In this document: in pieces, positions 33,065 to 41,847 of the stretch
How the letters are laid out: every line of letters starts with the position of its first letter
Numbering within the stretch: position 1 is the first letter of the stretch
From: an uncultured Ruminococcus sp.
GTDB taxonomy: Bacteria; Bacillota; Clostridia; Oscillospirales; Ruminococcaceae
Direction: 5' to 3'
DNA: 51,875 nt
Assembly (NCBI GenBank): GCA_947178575.1
Contig: CAMWYX010000012.1
Coordinates: forward strand, 1-51,875
Translations under genes and position numbers: made by a program
Notes under the pieces: generated by a model
Seen by the model: only the letters and a program-made list of their open reading frames with translations
Database searches by the model: none
What the model was told of the DNA's origin: nothing

Positions 33065-35932
33065 ATGAAAGAAAACGAAAAAATTCACGGTTTTACCGTA
33101 ACAAAAATAAAAAGTATTGACGGCGGAAAGCTTGTTCAGATGACTCATGAAAAAACACAGGCACGTCTTGCATGGCTGGATAACAGCGAGGAAAATAAGC
33201 TGTTCTGCGTTTCATTCAAGACAGTTCCTTATGATGATACGGGAGTTTTTCATATTCTGGAGCATTCCGTGCTGGGCGGTTCGGAGAAATATCCGGTAAA
33301 AGAGCCGTTCCTGTATCTTCTGAAAGGTTCTATGAATACTTTTCTGAATGCCATGACATTCCCCGACAAGACGATGTTTCCGGTATCAAGCCGGAACAGC
33401 AGGGATTTCATGAATCTCACAAAAGTGTATCTCGATGCGGTTTTCAGACCGGAAATATATAATCAGCCCAATATTTTCTATCAGGAGGGGCATCACATTG
33501 AATGGTCGCCGGAAAATCCTGTTCCGGTTTACAAGGGCGTTGTGTTCAACGAGATGAAAGGCTGTTTTTCATCGGTTGACGAGCGGATTGAAAGCGGAAT
33601 GATGAGTATGCTTTTTCCGGAAAGCTGTTACCGCTTTGAATACGGCGGAAATCCGGAACACATACCGGAACTGACGTATGAACAGTTCATTGAAGCACAC
33701 AGGAAATTTTATCATCCGTCAAATTCGTATATTTATCTTGACGGAGATATTGATATACCGGCAGTTCTTGAACTCATTGACAGTTATCTTTCCGGATATG
33801 AACGCTGTACGGAACTTCCGGAGATTAATTTTCAGCCCGCTGTGAAAAAATCGGTAAGAGAAGAAGAATATTCCGTATCAGCCGGAGATGATATTAAAAA
33901 TCAGACATATCTTGCAATGGGAAAAGTCGTTGCAGACTGGCATGAAATCGAAAAGATAACGGCGTATGAAGTTCTTGCCGATGCACTTACAGGTTCAAAC
34001 GATGCACCGCTTATGCGGGCACTTCTTGATACGGAACTTTGTCTTGATGCGTCGGTAAATGTTTCCGACGGCATACAACAGCCTTTTGTCATGCTTAAAA
34101 TATGCAGTATCGACCGCCGGAACGGAGATATTCTAATCGAAAAAGTAAGGGAGACTGTGCGCCGTCTTACAGCTGACGGAATCGGGCGTGAGACAATAAA
34201 ATCGGCACTTAACCGGATTGAATTCCGCTACCGTGAATCCGAAGAGCCGAAAGGACTGACACGCTGTATTGATGCTATGTCATCATGGCTTTACGGCGGA
34301 GACCCTGCCGACTATATCGACTACGGATATGTTTTCGGAAATCTGCGTGAAAAGGCAGATACAGGATATTTTGAAAAACTTCTTGCGGAATGGCTTATTG
34401 ATGATGACGGACTTTCCGTACTTTATATGATTCCCTCGGCGGAACTTGAGGAAAAAGAACGGAATGCCGAAATTAAGCGTCTTAATTTATCGCTTGACAG
34501 CATGAGTGATTCCAAAAAGAAACAGCTTGCCGAACTCAACCGTAATCTGATTGAATGGCAGACTGCACCCGATACGCCGGAAGCCGTAAGCTCATTGCCG
34601 GAACTTCCGCTGTCGGAAGTTTCGCCCGAACCTATGGAATTTATCACGGAAACAGAAGAGCATAACGGATTTACAGTTCTGTATCACCCGTCAAAAGATG
34701 ATGAAATAGTTGTCATTAAGCTGTATTTTGATGTTTCTGATTTCAGCGTTAAGGAACTGAAAATTCTTTCGTTCATGGACAGGCTGATATGTGAACTTCC
34801 TACAAAGCACAGTAACGGTCTTGAACTCCAGCAGAAAATAAACGGAGTTCTCGGAAGTCTTAGTACAAATATATCGTCTTTCAGCAGATTCGGGGAAACA
34901 GATAAATGTCAGGTGTTCTTTACGGTTAATACACGATTTCTTAAGCGTAGTTTCAGGGAGGCACTTGAACTTATAGGCGAACTTCTCACGGAAACAGTGT
35001 ATGATTATCCGGAGCTTGTAAAAGAACTTCTCAGTCAGGACGAGGAGGATTTAAAACAGGATATAATTTCAAACGGACACAGTTTTGCTGTACGCCGTGC
35101 AAAGAGTACAATGTCGGCAGAAAACGCCGTAAGGGAGATTGTTTCGGGATTTGAAAGCTACAAAATTCTCCGTGCAGTGAATAAATCCGGAAATGAACAT
35201 CTTGCGGAACTTATCAGCGATATAAAGCTCATTGCAGAAAAAGTATTCTGTAAATCCCGTCTTACTGCGAGTGTCACATCTTCCGGAAAGTATACATTTG
35301 ATATACTGGCTGATATTCTTCCGGAGGGAGATAAGCCGGAACGCTGTTACATGAATCCGGATTTTAAAATTCCGCAGAAACAGGGGATAATTATTCCGTC
35401 GGGAGTTTCATATACCGGAACTGTGCTGTCTGATATGTACAGCGATAAAGCAGTATGGGGAGTTCTTTCCACAATTCTGACGTATGAATATCTGTGGAAT
35501 GAAATACGTGTCAAAGGGGGTGCATACGGAACAGGGTGCGGAGCAGGAATCAGCGGAGAAGTATCTTTTTATTCATACAGAGACCCGTCTCCGGAAGCGA
35601 GTATAGCAAAATATTCCGGAGCGTCAGAATTTCTTCGCAGATACTGCGAAAGCAGACCTGATATAAGTTCATATATAATCAGCAGTATTTCGTCCGGCGA
35701 GCCTCTTATTACGGCTGATATGTACGGAAGTACGGCAGATTCGCATTATTTCAGAGGAATTACATTTGAAGAACGCAGAAAAGTGCGTTCAGAGATGATT
35801 TCAATGACGGCTGAGAAACTGCTTGATTCCCTGCCGCTTTTTGAAAAAACAGGCGGTATATGCGTTGTCGGTTCAAGGGAAGCAATAGATTCGTTTTCCG
35901 GAACTGAAATGACCGTTGATTCGGTTTTTTGA
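33065..35932 (+). CDS. M16C family zinc metallopeptidase (presequence-protease/HypA type)
   Basis: This 955-residue clamshell peptidase degrades short peptides. The inverted zinc motif HILEH is at His63-Glu66-His67, with the distal ligand Glu163 in VVFNEMKG. The family's four-domain layout and length (about 970) fit. The C-terminal Arg/Tyr substrate pocket appears in NEIRVKGGAYG. There is no signal peptide, so it is probably cytoplasmic and its position among secreted proteins is unexpected. CAGGTGAG is a few bases before ATG, ten bases after the dockerin gene. Confidence 0.93.
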   Translation: MKENEKIHGFTVTKIKSIDGGKLVQMTHEKTQARLAWLDNSEENKLFCVSFKTVPYDDTGVFHILEHSVLGGSEKYPVKEPFLYLLKGSMNTFLNAMTFPDKTMFPVSSRNSRDFMNLTKVYLDAVFRPEIYNQPNIFYQEGHHIEWSPENPVPVYKGVVFNEMKGCFSSVDERIESGMMSMLFPESCYRFEYGGNPEHIPELTYEQFIEAHRKFYHPSNSYIYLDGDIDIPAVLELIDSYLSGYERCTELPEINFQPAVKKSVREEEYSVSAGDDIKNQTYLAMGKVVADWHEIEKITAYEVLADALTGSNDAPLMRALLDTELCLDASVNVSDGIQQPFVMLKICSIDRRNGDILIEKVRETVRRLTADGIGRETIKSALNRIEFRYRESEEPKGLTRCIDAMSSWLYGGDPADYIDYGYVFGNLREKADTGYFEKLLAEWLIDDDGLSVLYMIPSAELEEKERNAEIKRLNLSLDSMSDSKKKQLAELNRNLIEWQTAPDTPEAVSSLPELPLSEVSPEPMEFITETEEHNGFTVLYHPSKDDEIVVIKLYFDVSDFSVKELKILSFMDRLICELPTKHSNGLELQQKINGVLGSLSTNISSFSRFGETDKCQVFFTVNTRFLKRSFREALELIGELLTETVYDYPELVKELLSQDEEDLKQDIISNGHSFAVRRAKSTMSAENAVREIVSGFESYKILRAVNKSGNEHLAELISDIKLIAEKVFCKSRLTASVTSSGKYTFDILADILPEGDKPERCYMNPDFKIPQKQGIIIPSGVSYTGTVLSDMYSDKAVWGVLSTILTYEYLWNEIRVKGGAYGTGCGAGISGEVSFYSYRDPSPEASIAKYSGASEFLRRYCESRPDISSYIISSISSGEPLITADMYGSTADSHYFRGITFEERRKVRSEMISMTAEKLLDSLPLFEKTGGICVVGSREAIDSFSGTEMTVDSVF

Positions 35933-35962
35933 TTTTTTAGATTTTGTACAGGAGTGATATTT

Positions 35963-37480
35963 ATGAATTTCAGAAAAATTCTTGCAGCAGCAGCTGTATT
36001 ATGTATTGTATCGGGGGCATATATTCCGCAGTATAATAATGTTGATTCAGGAATTACGGACGCATATGCTGACGACACAGACCCGAGCAAGATTACAATG
36101 GCAAAAGCCGGCGACAAATACAAGGTAAGCGTCGGCGGAACTACCGCAACTCCGGAATGGTACAGCGATGACGAAAAGGTTGCCGTTGTTGTATCAACAG
36201 GAGGACTTTCCGCTGAGATTACAGCTGTCGGAAAGGGAACAACTGCGGTATATGCAAAGCTTGCCGGTCAGCTTCTGCGATTTGATGTAACGGTTCTCGG
36301 AGAATCGGAAGATGAGCAGCTGGTTGTTGAGGTAGGCTCATTCACGCTTACAAATATGCAGAACAGCGCGACAGCATCACTGACAGGAGTTGACAATTCA
36401 AAAGCGACGTGGAGCAGTTCTGACGAGAGCGTTGCGGTTGTTGATTCAAAGGGTGAAGTCAGGGCAGTCGGAAAGGGTACATGTGTGATTTCAGCGGTAT
36501 ATGGAAATGTAAAATATGTCATCAATATAACATCTGAATACGACCCCGAACAGAAACCAGCACTTCCGACGGAAAGCTGTATCGGAACAATAGCTTTGAG
36601 CGATGCGATTCCGTCACGGCATATTGAGCTTTCATCAATTCCCGAAGGCGCAGCTGTAAAGTTAAGTTCAACAGATGAGAGTATTGCTGTAGTTTCTCAG
36701 GACGGTACAGTCACCGCAAAAGGAAGCGGAAACTGTCGTATTTACATTGATGTAGACGGTATGATAAGCAGCTATATCGAGATTTCATCGACATATACGG
36801 GCAAATCTTCCGGAAACAAGGTAATAAGTGCAGGAAGCATTTCGCTTTCGGCAGCCTCGGCATCGAAACAGCTTTCGCTCAAGGACATCGAGGCAGGAGC
36901 AAAAATCACATGGAGCAGTTCGGATAAAAATATCGCATACGTAAACGAAAAAGGAATGATTTTCGCTGTCTCTGACGGAAAATGTGTGATAAATGCACAG
37001 GTCGGCGATATTACTTATGCTATTGACGTTACTGTTGATATGAGTGATATTGACAATCTTCCGGTAACTGATATTGAAGGAATCGGAAAGAAAGTTACTT
37101 TACAGATTTCATTTGCCGATGCCAAATTCACATCAAGCGATACTTCCGTAGTTACGGTAGATGAAAAGGGTGTTGTTACATCGGTAGGAGCAGGAACAGC
37201 GGTTGTTGTTGCACAGTCGGATTCGGGAATTTCATATATCCGTTTCAAGGTTATAGCAGACGGATTAAAGGGTGATGCAAACTGTGACGGTGAAGTATCT
37301 GTTGCCGATGCCACACTCGTTCTCCAGTATTGCGGAAACAAGGATAAATACAATCTTTCTGATACCGGAATGATTAATGCCGATGTTGACGGAGAAGCCG
37401 GAATTTCGGCGAAAGATGCTCTTGTTATCCAGATGTTTGATGCCGGAGTTATAAATAAACTTCCCTACACTTCCAAGTAA
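35963..37480 (+). CDS. BIG2-repeat protein with C-terminal dockerin
   Basis: This 505-residue secreted protein has a signal peptide (~1-38) and about five bacterial Ig-like (BIG2) domains (~45-430), each with the WSSSDESVAVVD.KGEV.AVGKGT pattern. A dockerin (~437-498: GDANCDGEVSVADATLVLQYCGN...) follows. The dockerin is nearly the same as that of the GH9/GH16 enzyme at the end of the window. It has no catalytic part, so it is probably a structural or adhesive cellulosome-associated protein. ATG at 35963 follows AGGAG by eight bases. Its stop overlaps the next start (TAATG). Confidence 0.92.
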   Translation: MNFRKILAAAAVLCIVSGAYIPQYNNVDSGITDAYADDTDPSKITMAKAGDKYKVSVGGTTATPEWYSDDEKVAVVVSTGGLSAEITAVGKGTTAVYAKLAGQLLRFDVTVLGESEDEQLVVEVGSFTLTNMQNSATASLTGVDNSKATWSSSDESVAVVDSKGEVRAVGKGTCVISAVYGNVKYVINITSEYDPEQKPALPTESCIGTIALSDAIPSRHIELSSIPEGAAVKLSSTDESIAVVSQDGTVTAKGSGNCRIYIDVDGMISSYIEISSTYTGKSSGNKVISAGSISLSAASASKQLSLKDIEAGAKITWSSSDKNIAYVNEKGMIFAVSDGKCVINAQVGDITYAIDVTVDMSDIDNLPVTDIEGIGKKVTLQISFADAKFTSSDTSVVTVDEKGVVTSVGAGTAVVVAQSDSGISYIRFKVIADGLKGDANCDGEVSVADATLVLQYCGNKDKYNLSDTGMINADVDGEAGISAKDALVIQMFDAGVINKLPYTSK

Positions 37481-38580
37481 TGAAAAAAAGGTACGCTGTA
37501 CCGCTGATTTCTGCCGGAATATCTGCTGTACTGACAGTTTCCGGCAGACTCAGCCGAGGTTTTGCCGATTTTTACGCCGATAACATATTTCCGGTAATAT
37601 CAACGCCGTTTGCATTTATAAGCGGACTTCTTCCGTTTTCAGCCGGAGAAATCATGATACTTACTGCATTGATTATGGTCGGAATCGGCATTCCGGTTAT
37701 GATTATACTTACGATATTCTGGAAAAAACGCCGAAAAACTGTTCTTGAAATATCGCTTGCGGTTGTTATGTGGGCGGCGGCATTTGTATTTACCACGGAA
37801 TCGCTAAACTGTTTCACGCTTTACGGCTGTACGAGATTTTCGGAACGCTTTTTCACTCCGGCGGAGCATGACAACGAGGAACTTAAACAGCTTTATTCAA
37901 TGCTTATTGACGAATGCAACGAACTTGCCCTTAAAGTTCCACGAGATGAGCAGAATCGCTTTCAGCTTACTATAGATACGGAAACCGAATGTAAAAAGGC
38001 AATGAAAAAGGCGTCGGAAACGTATCCGCAGTTAAAGGGATACTATCCGAAGCCTAAGCCGATAATGTTTTCGTTTTTCATGAGCCAGATGGGAACGTCA
38101 GGAATGTATCTTCCGTTTTCGATGGAGTCGACATATAACAACGATATGCTTTCAGAGATAATGCCGGCTGTTATATGTCACGAATATGCCCATCTCAAAG
38201 GATTCATGCAGGAAGACGAAGCCGGTTTCATATCGTTTATTGCAACTCACGCAAGCAGTGAACCGCAGGTACGATACAGCGGATGTATAGATGCTCTGGA
38301 ATACGTACACAATCAGATATATGAAAATCAGATTGTTTCCGGATACGAACTTACCGCAAAAATTTCGCCGGAAGTTCAGAACGACTGGTTCAGATTTCTG
38401 CCTGACAATTACTGGGAAGACAATTCAGAAAAAGAACTTATTTCCACGGAAACAGTAGAAACGGTTTCTGATACTGCATCTGATACAAGTATGAAACTTA
38501 ACGGAGTTGAGGACGGAATCGCAAGCTATTCCAGAATGGTTAATCTTCTGCTTGATTATTATTTTCCGCCCGAAGAGTGA
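37480..38580 (+). CDS. DUF3810 membrane protein with HExxH zinc-peptidase motif
   Basis: This 366-residue protein has three membrane helices in the first ~110 residues, then a large domain with His234-Glu235-Tyr-Ala-His238 (VICHEYAHLKGFMQEDEAGFI), an HExxH motif with a downstream Glu as in gluzincins. The DUF3810 family is defined by this layout but has no established function. Its start overlaps the stop of the BIG2-dockerin gene by one base with no good ribosome binding site of its own, so translation is coupled. It is the last gene of the operon and ends seven bases from a convergent gene. Confidence 0.85.
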   Translation: MKKRYAVPLISAGISAVLTVSGRLSRGFADFYADNIFPVISTPFAFISGLLPFSAGEIMILTALIMVGIGIPVMIILTIFWKKRRKTVLEISLAVVMWAAAFVFTTESLNCFTLYGCTRFSERFFTPAEHDNEELKQLYSMLIDECNELALKVPRDEQNRFQLTIDTETECKKAMKKASETYPQLKGYYPKPKPIMFSFFMSQMGTSGMYLPFSMESTYNNDMLSEIMPAVICHEYAHLKGFMQEDEAGFISFIATHASSEPQVRYSGCIDALEYVHNQIYENQIVSGYELTAKISPEVQNDWFRFLPDNYWEDNSEKELISTETVETVSDTASDTSMKLNGVEDGIASYSRMVNLLLDYYFPPEE

Positions 38581-38587
38581 GTATGTA

Positions 38588-39229
38588 TTATTCAGCGGTT
38601 GCTGATGTTTCGGCGGATAAAGTTTCAGCAGGTGAGGTTTCGGCAGGCAGAGTTTCGGTTGCCGAAGTTTCGCCTGCTGATGTATTTTCCGGCTGGGGTA
38701 CACTTCCGTTTATCCGAACATCGCTGAACGCTATTTTAAGCAGATTATTCGGCATTTCAAACAGAGATATGTAATCGTTGCTGTCAATGCTGAGCGTGTA
38801 TTCTCCGCCGTCAAGAGAACCTGTTATTTTAAGCATTCCTTCGCTTTCGTTTCCGTGGAGTTCGGGTTCACGTGCATTTGAATCCACGGCATCGATAAGA
38901 TTTTTAAGCATTGCCTTAACCGGAACAGCTGAACGTGGAACGGAAAAAGTAAGTCCCTTATAGCTTGCGGTTGTGTTGTTTCCGTCGAAATCAAGGGCAA
39001 CACCGCTGAGGGTGTTCGGGGATTCAAATTCTGCGTGCCATTTTCCGTCGCCGATACGTTCGATAGTTCCCTCGGCAGCCATTTTGTCAAGGCTGATAGT
39101 CATTTTTGCCGAAAATGCGGAATTCAGCTTGTTTTCACGCTTCACGCTTCCGGTAACGGGTGACGAACAGCTGCAAAGACAGAAAATTCCGATAGTAAAA
39201 ATAAAAACGGACGCTAAAAATTTTTTCAT
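38588..39229 (-). CDS. lipoprotein with Ala/Glu/Thr repeat tail
   Basis: This 213-residue lipoprotein has a lipobox at LCSC (Cys ~20). Its domain resembles LolA/LppX-like lipid-binding folds in outline (FSAKMTISLDKMAAEGTIERI, WHAEFESPNTLSG), but I cannot assign a family. The C-terminal ~30 residues are an irregular repeat of AET/TSA/ETL units, a wall-spanning type of sequence placed at the wrong end for an N-terminally anchored protein. AAGGAGAG precedes the ATG. It ends seven bases from the convergent DUF3810 gene. Confidence 0.78.
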   Translation of the reverse strand: MKKFLASVFIFTIGIFCLCSCSSPVTGSVKRENKLNSAFSAKMTISLDKMAAEGTIERIGDGKWHAEFESPNTLSGVALDFDGNNTTASYKGLTFSVPRSAVPVKAMLKNLIDAVDSNAREPELHGNESEGMLKITGSLDGGEYTLSIDSNDYISLFEMPNNLLKIAFSDVRINGSVPQPENTSAGETSATETLPAETSPAETLSAETSATAE

Positions 39230-39261
39230 AATAAACTCTCCTTAGTATTATTATAAATATT

Positions 39262-39275
39262 TAAACGTCCGTTTA
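39262..39275. promoter_or_regulatory. palindrome, possible operator before the lipoprotein gene
   Basis: TAAACG-TC-CGTTTA is a perfect inverted repeat. Read on the minus strand it lies just upstream of a TATAAT (39250-39255) and overlaps the spacer to a weak -35, a usual operator place. No candidate regulator is adjacent. Confidence 0.35.
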
Positions 39276-39315
39276 TTTAATTATAAATAATCTGTCCTGT
39301 GTTTCGGACGGATTA

Positions 39316-40878
39316 TTATTTTTTCTGTTTGTTTTTGAGAATCCTGAAAGCATCTGTGAGACAGTCGATGACATCACGGGGGAGCATGGATTCATGACCA
39401 TATTTTTCGGCTGATTTATCACCGGCGAGTCCGTGTATGTATACTCCGGCACACGCCGAATCATAAGGGGCAAATCCCTGTGCCACTACAGAACCGATTA
39501 TTCCCGAAAGTATATCACCGCTTCCGCCTCTGCTCATTCCTGCATTGCCGGTATGGTTTGCCGATGTGTTGAACTTATCGGCGACAACAGTTCCTGCTCC
39601 TTTGAGAACGACTGTAATTCCGTATTTTTCCGCATACTGTTCGGCGGAAACAATTCTGTTTTCGTTCACTGTTTTTGCGGAACAGCCGAGCAGACGAGCC
39701 ATTTCTCCAGGGTGAGGCGTGATTATTACATCTGATTTATGATTTTCCAGTATTGTAATATCTCCGGCGATACAGTTTATTCCGTCTGCATCTACGATAA
39801 CAGGAACATCGGAATTATCAAGAACAAACCGTATGATTTTGGAAGTATTTTCCGTAACGCCCATTCCCGACCCGATAACTATAGAATCAGCCTTGTTCAT
39901 TGCCTGGATGAGAGAATCCCTGTTGTTTCCGAGTAGCATGAATCCCTGTTCATCGCTTTCGAGTTCAAGATACACAGCTTCCGGAGCGAGAACAGATACA
40001 GTATCTATGCATTTTTCTACAGAAGCGATTTTTACAAGTCCTGCACCGCTTTTAAGTGCACCGAGTACGGCGAATACGGCAGCACCTCTCATTGATGAAC
40101 TTCCGGCTATTATCAGAACTGTTCCGAATGTTCCTTTATGTGAATCGGGTTCTCTCACGGGCGGAAACCCTGAAAGACTTTCGGGTTCAATGATGTGATA
40201 GCCATGCTCTCCCTCGATAATATCATATGCGTTATGGGGCAGACCTATGTCAGCGACGGTGATTTTTCCGCACATTTTTTTCAGCGGATATTGTGTCATT
40301 CCGAATTTAAGACAGCCAAGGCAAAGTGTTTCATCTGCTCTGAAACAGCCGTGAGATATTGTTCCGTTAGAGCCGTCGCCACCGCTTGGAATATCAACGG
40401 CTATTCTGTATGCGTTTGTACTGATTGAAAAAATATCTGCAATTTCTTTTTTCAGCTGACCGTGGAAACCTGTACCAAATACGCCGTCAACGAGTATATC
40501 GGAAGATATTACGGCGTTCTGTATGATTTTCTGATTGTTGTTAAGTTCACAGCCGTTGATAATTCTGACTTTATCCGGCAGAGCCGAAAAACATTCTTTT
40601 GCGAGTTCTGTTGACGGAGCTCTGACAAGATTTATTACAGTCACGTTATATCCTTTGTTAATCAGGATATTTGAGGCAGCAAAGCAGTCACCGCCGTTAT
40701 TTCCGCTTCCGGCAAGAAACGTGATATTTGTGTTTTCGGGATTTTTATTCCGGCAGATTTCTGTTATACGTCCGGCGAGTTTTATTCCGGCGTTCTGCAT
40801 GAGTATTTTTTTACTCACGCCGAGTTTTTCGGAATTGTTTTCGATTTCGGACATCTGTTTTGTTGTAACGGTTTTCAT
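39316..40878 (-). CDS. nnr: bifunctional NAD(P)H-hydrate repair enzyme
   Basis: It repairs hydrated NAD(P)H. The N-terminal epimerase (YjeF_N, ~1-215; GSGNNGGDCF and VDIPSGGDGSNG) interconverts R and S forms. The C-terminal ADP/ATP-dependent dehydratase (CARKD, ~235-510; GTFGTVLIIAGSSSMRGAA, DADGINC, ITPHPGEMARLLG, GNAGMSRGGSGDILSG) dehydrates the S form. The 520-residue length fits the two-domain bacterial protein. AAAGGA lies about nine bases before ATG. It follows the small membrane protein gene by 27 bases and is probably co-transcribed from the promoter at 41467-41495. Confidence 0.95.
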   Translation of the reverse strand: MKTVTTKQMSEIENNSEKLGVSKKILMQNAGIKLAGRITEICRNKNPENTNITFLAGSGNNGGDCFAASNILINKGYNVTVINLVRAPSTELAKECFSALPDKVRIINGCELNNNQKIIQNAVISSDILVDGVFGTGFHGQLKKEIADIFSISTNAYRIAVDIPSGGDGSNGTISHGCFRADETLCLGCLKFGMTQYPLKKMCGKITVADIGLPHNAYDIIEGEHGYHIIEPESLSGFPPVREPDSHKGTFGTVLIIAGSSSMRGAAVFAVLGALKSGAGLVKIASVEKCIDTVSVLAPEAVYLELESDEQGFMLLGNNRDSLIQAMNKADSIVIGSGMGVTENTSKIIRFVLDNSDVPVIVDADGINCIAGDITILENHKSDVIITPHPGEMARLLGCSAKTVNENRIVSAEQYAEKYGITVVLKGAGTVVADKFNTSANHTGNAGMSRGGSGDILSGIIGSVVAQGFAPYDSACAGVYIHGLAGDKSAEKYGHESMLPRDVIDCLTDAFRILKNKQKK

Positions 40879-40905
40879 ACTTTTATTCCTTTGTTATATA
40901 TTTTG

Positions 40906-41430
40906 TTATTCGCTGATTTTCAGTTTTAGCGGAAGACATCTGTTTATATTTCCGAGCATTTTTTCGTCCGGCGAAAATACAAGCCGTGTATTTCCGTATT
41001 CTTCATGCTGGAAATCGGCGTAATATTCATGGGAAGCGATATTGTCCGATACCATGATAACGGTCATATCTTCTGTTTCTTCGGGAGTCTGTTCGTTGTA
41101 TTTTCCGAAATCTGTAAATTTGCTGACCTGTACAGTAAGCATTTCCTTGCGTTTTGACTGAGCGATTATCTTGTCGATGTCGAGGTCGCCGTTGGTGAAA
41201 GTATATTCGTATTCAACATTTGTATTGCGGAACAGAAAAAAAGTTCCGTATCCTGAAGCCGCTGCGAGAATCAGCAGAATAAAGGAAATCAAAGCCTGTC
41301 CGAGCATAAGGAATCCGGCGACAGCAAGAATAAGTGTAAGAAGTATTCCGCCGTAAAGAGTAAAGAATTTTTTCATTCTGTCTGTTTTTGTGAGTTCACG
41401 CCTGATAAGCTGTTCAGAAAAATTATCCAT
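40906..41430 (-). CDS. small two-helix membrane protein with C-terminal cytoplasmic domain
   Basis: This 174-residue protein has two adjacent membrane helices (~22-44 and ~46-66), then a soluble domain starting at NVEYEYTFTNGDLDIDKIIAQSKRKEML, the pattern of a conserved clostridial domain-of-unknown-function family found near nnr. Function is unknown. The ATG at 41430 is preferred, with GGAG seven bases upstream; an ATG six bases earlier lies too close to that site. It heads the minus-strand operon with nnr. Confidence 0.75.
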   Translation of the reverse strand: MDNFSEQLIRRELTKTDRMKKFFTLYGGILLTLILAVAGFLMLGQALISFILLILAAASGYGTFFLFRNTNVEYEYTFTNGDLDIDKIIAQSKRKEMLTVQVSKFTDFGKYNEQTPEETEDMTVIMVSDNIASHEYYADFQHEEYGNTRLVFSPDEKMLGNINRCLPLKLKISE

Positions 41431-41466
41431 TTTCATTCTCCATTCAGATTTAATATTATAATTACA

Positions 41467-41495
41467 ATCATATCATAAATTTAAAAAAATTTCAA
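41467..41495 (-). promoter_or_regulatory. promoter of the membrane protein-nnr operon
   Basis: Read on the minus strand: -35 TTGAAA (41490-41495), 17-nt spacer, extended -10 TGATATGAT with TATGAT at 41467-41472. Confidence 0.65.
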
Positions 41496-41525
41496 TGATT
41501 TTATAATATTTTTTTGAAAAAATAC

Positions 41526-41553
41526 TTGATTTTTTTTCCGGATATGATATAAT
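41526..41553 (+). promoter_or_regulatory. promoter of the pheS T-box leader
   Basis: -35 TTGATT (41526-41531), 16-nt spacer, extended -10 TGATATAAT with TATAAT at 41548-41553. Confidence 0.78.
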
Positions 41554-41564
41554 ATATCTGTAAT

Positions 41565-41815
41565 GTTTTATAAACCCTGAGACTGAGAGAGTAGGCTTGC
41601 AGGATTTCCACAGAGAGGAACAGAAAGGTGTAAGTGTTCCGTTATCCGGCTTTCTGAAGTTCACTCACGAGGGGCATTGGTGAACGTCCGGTGTATACCC
41701 GAACCTGTAGCCTTTGACGTACGTCTGCGTTAAAGATACGAGAGTGTCGGCTCTCCTGACAATGGGTGGTAAAAAGCAAGGTTAATCTTGTCCTGTTGGA
41801 CAGGATTTTTTTATT
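41565..41815 (+). promoter_or_regulatory. T-box riboswitch of the phenylalanyl-tRNA synthetase operon
   Basis: This leader of about 250 nt senses uncharged tRNA-Phe. Visible parts are a Stem I start GAGAGAGTAGG (K-turn/S-turn type), a CCGTTAT element, a candidate specifier TTC at 41660-41662, and the T-box ATGGGTGGTAAAAAGC at ~41762-41777 containing the TGGTA antiterminator bulge. An intrinsic terminator (41784-41808) with T7 follows. The T-box is divergent after TGGTA: the usual ACCGCG is AAAAGC. Uncharged tRNA would favour the antiterminator and allow pheS expression. The specifier assignment is tentative. Confidence 0.85.
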
Positions 41816-41847
41816 TTCGACACATCTAAAATCTATGAGGTGATAAA

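Noticed and set aside
39270..39315. possible terminator of nnr (imperfect hairpin with GTCC/GGAC core)
   Set aside because: Short, mismatched stem and no clean T run; not called as a terminator.
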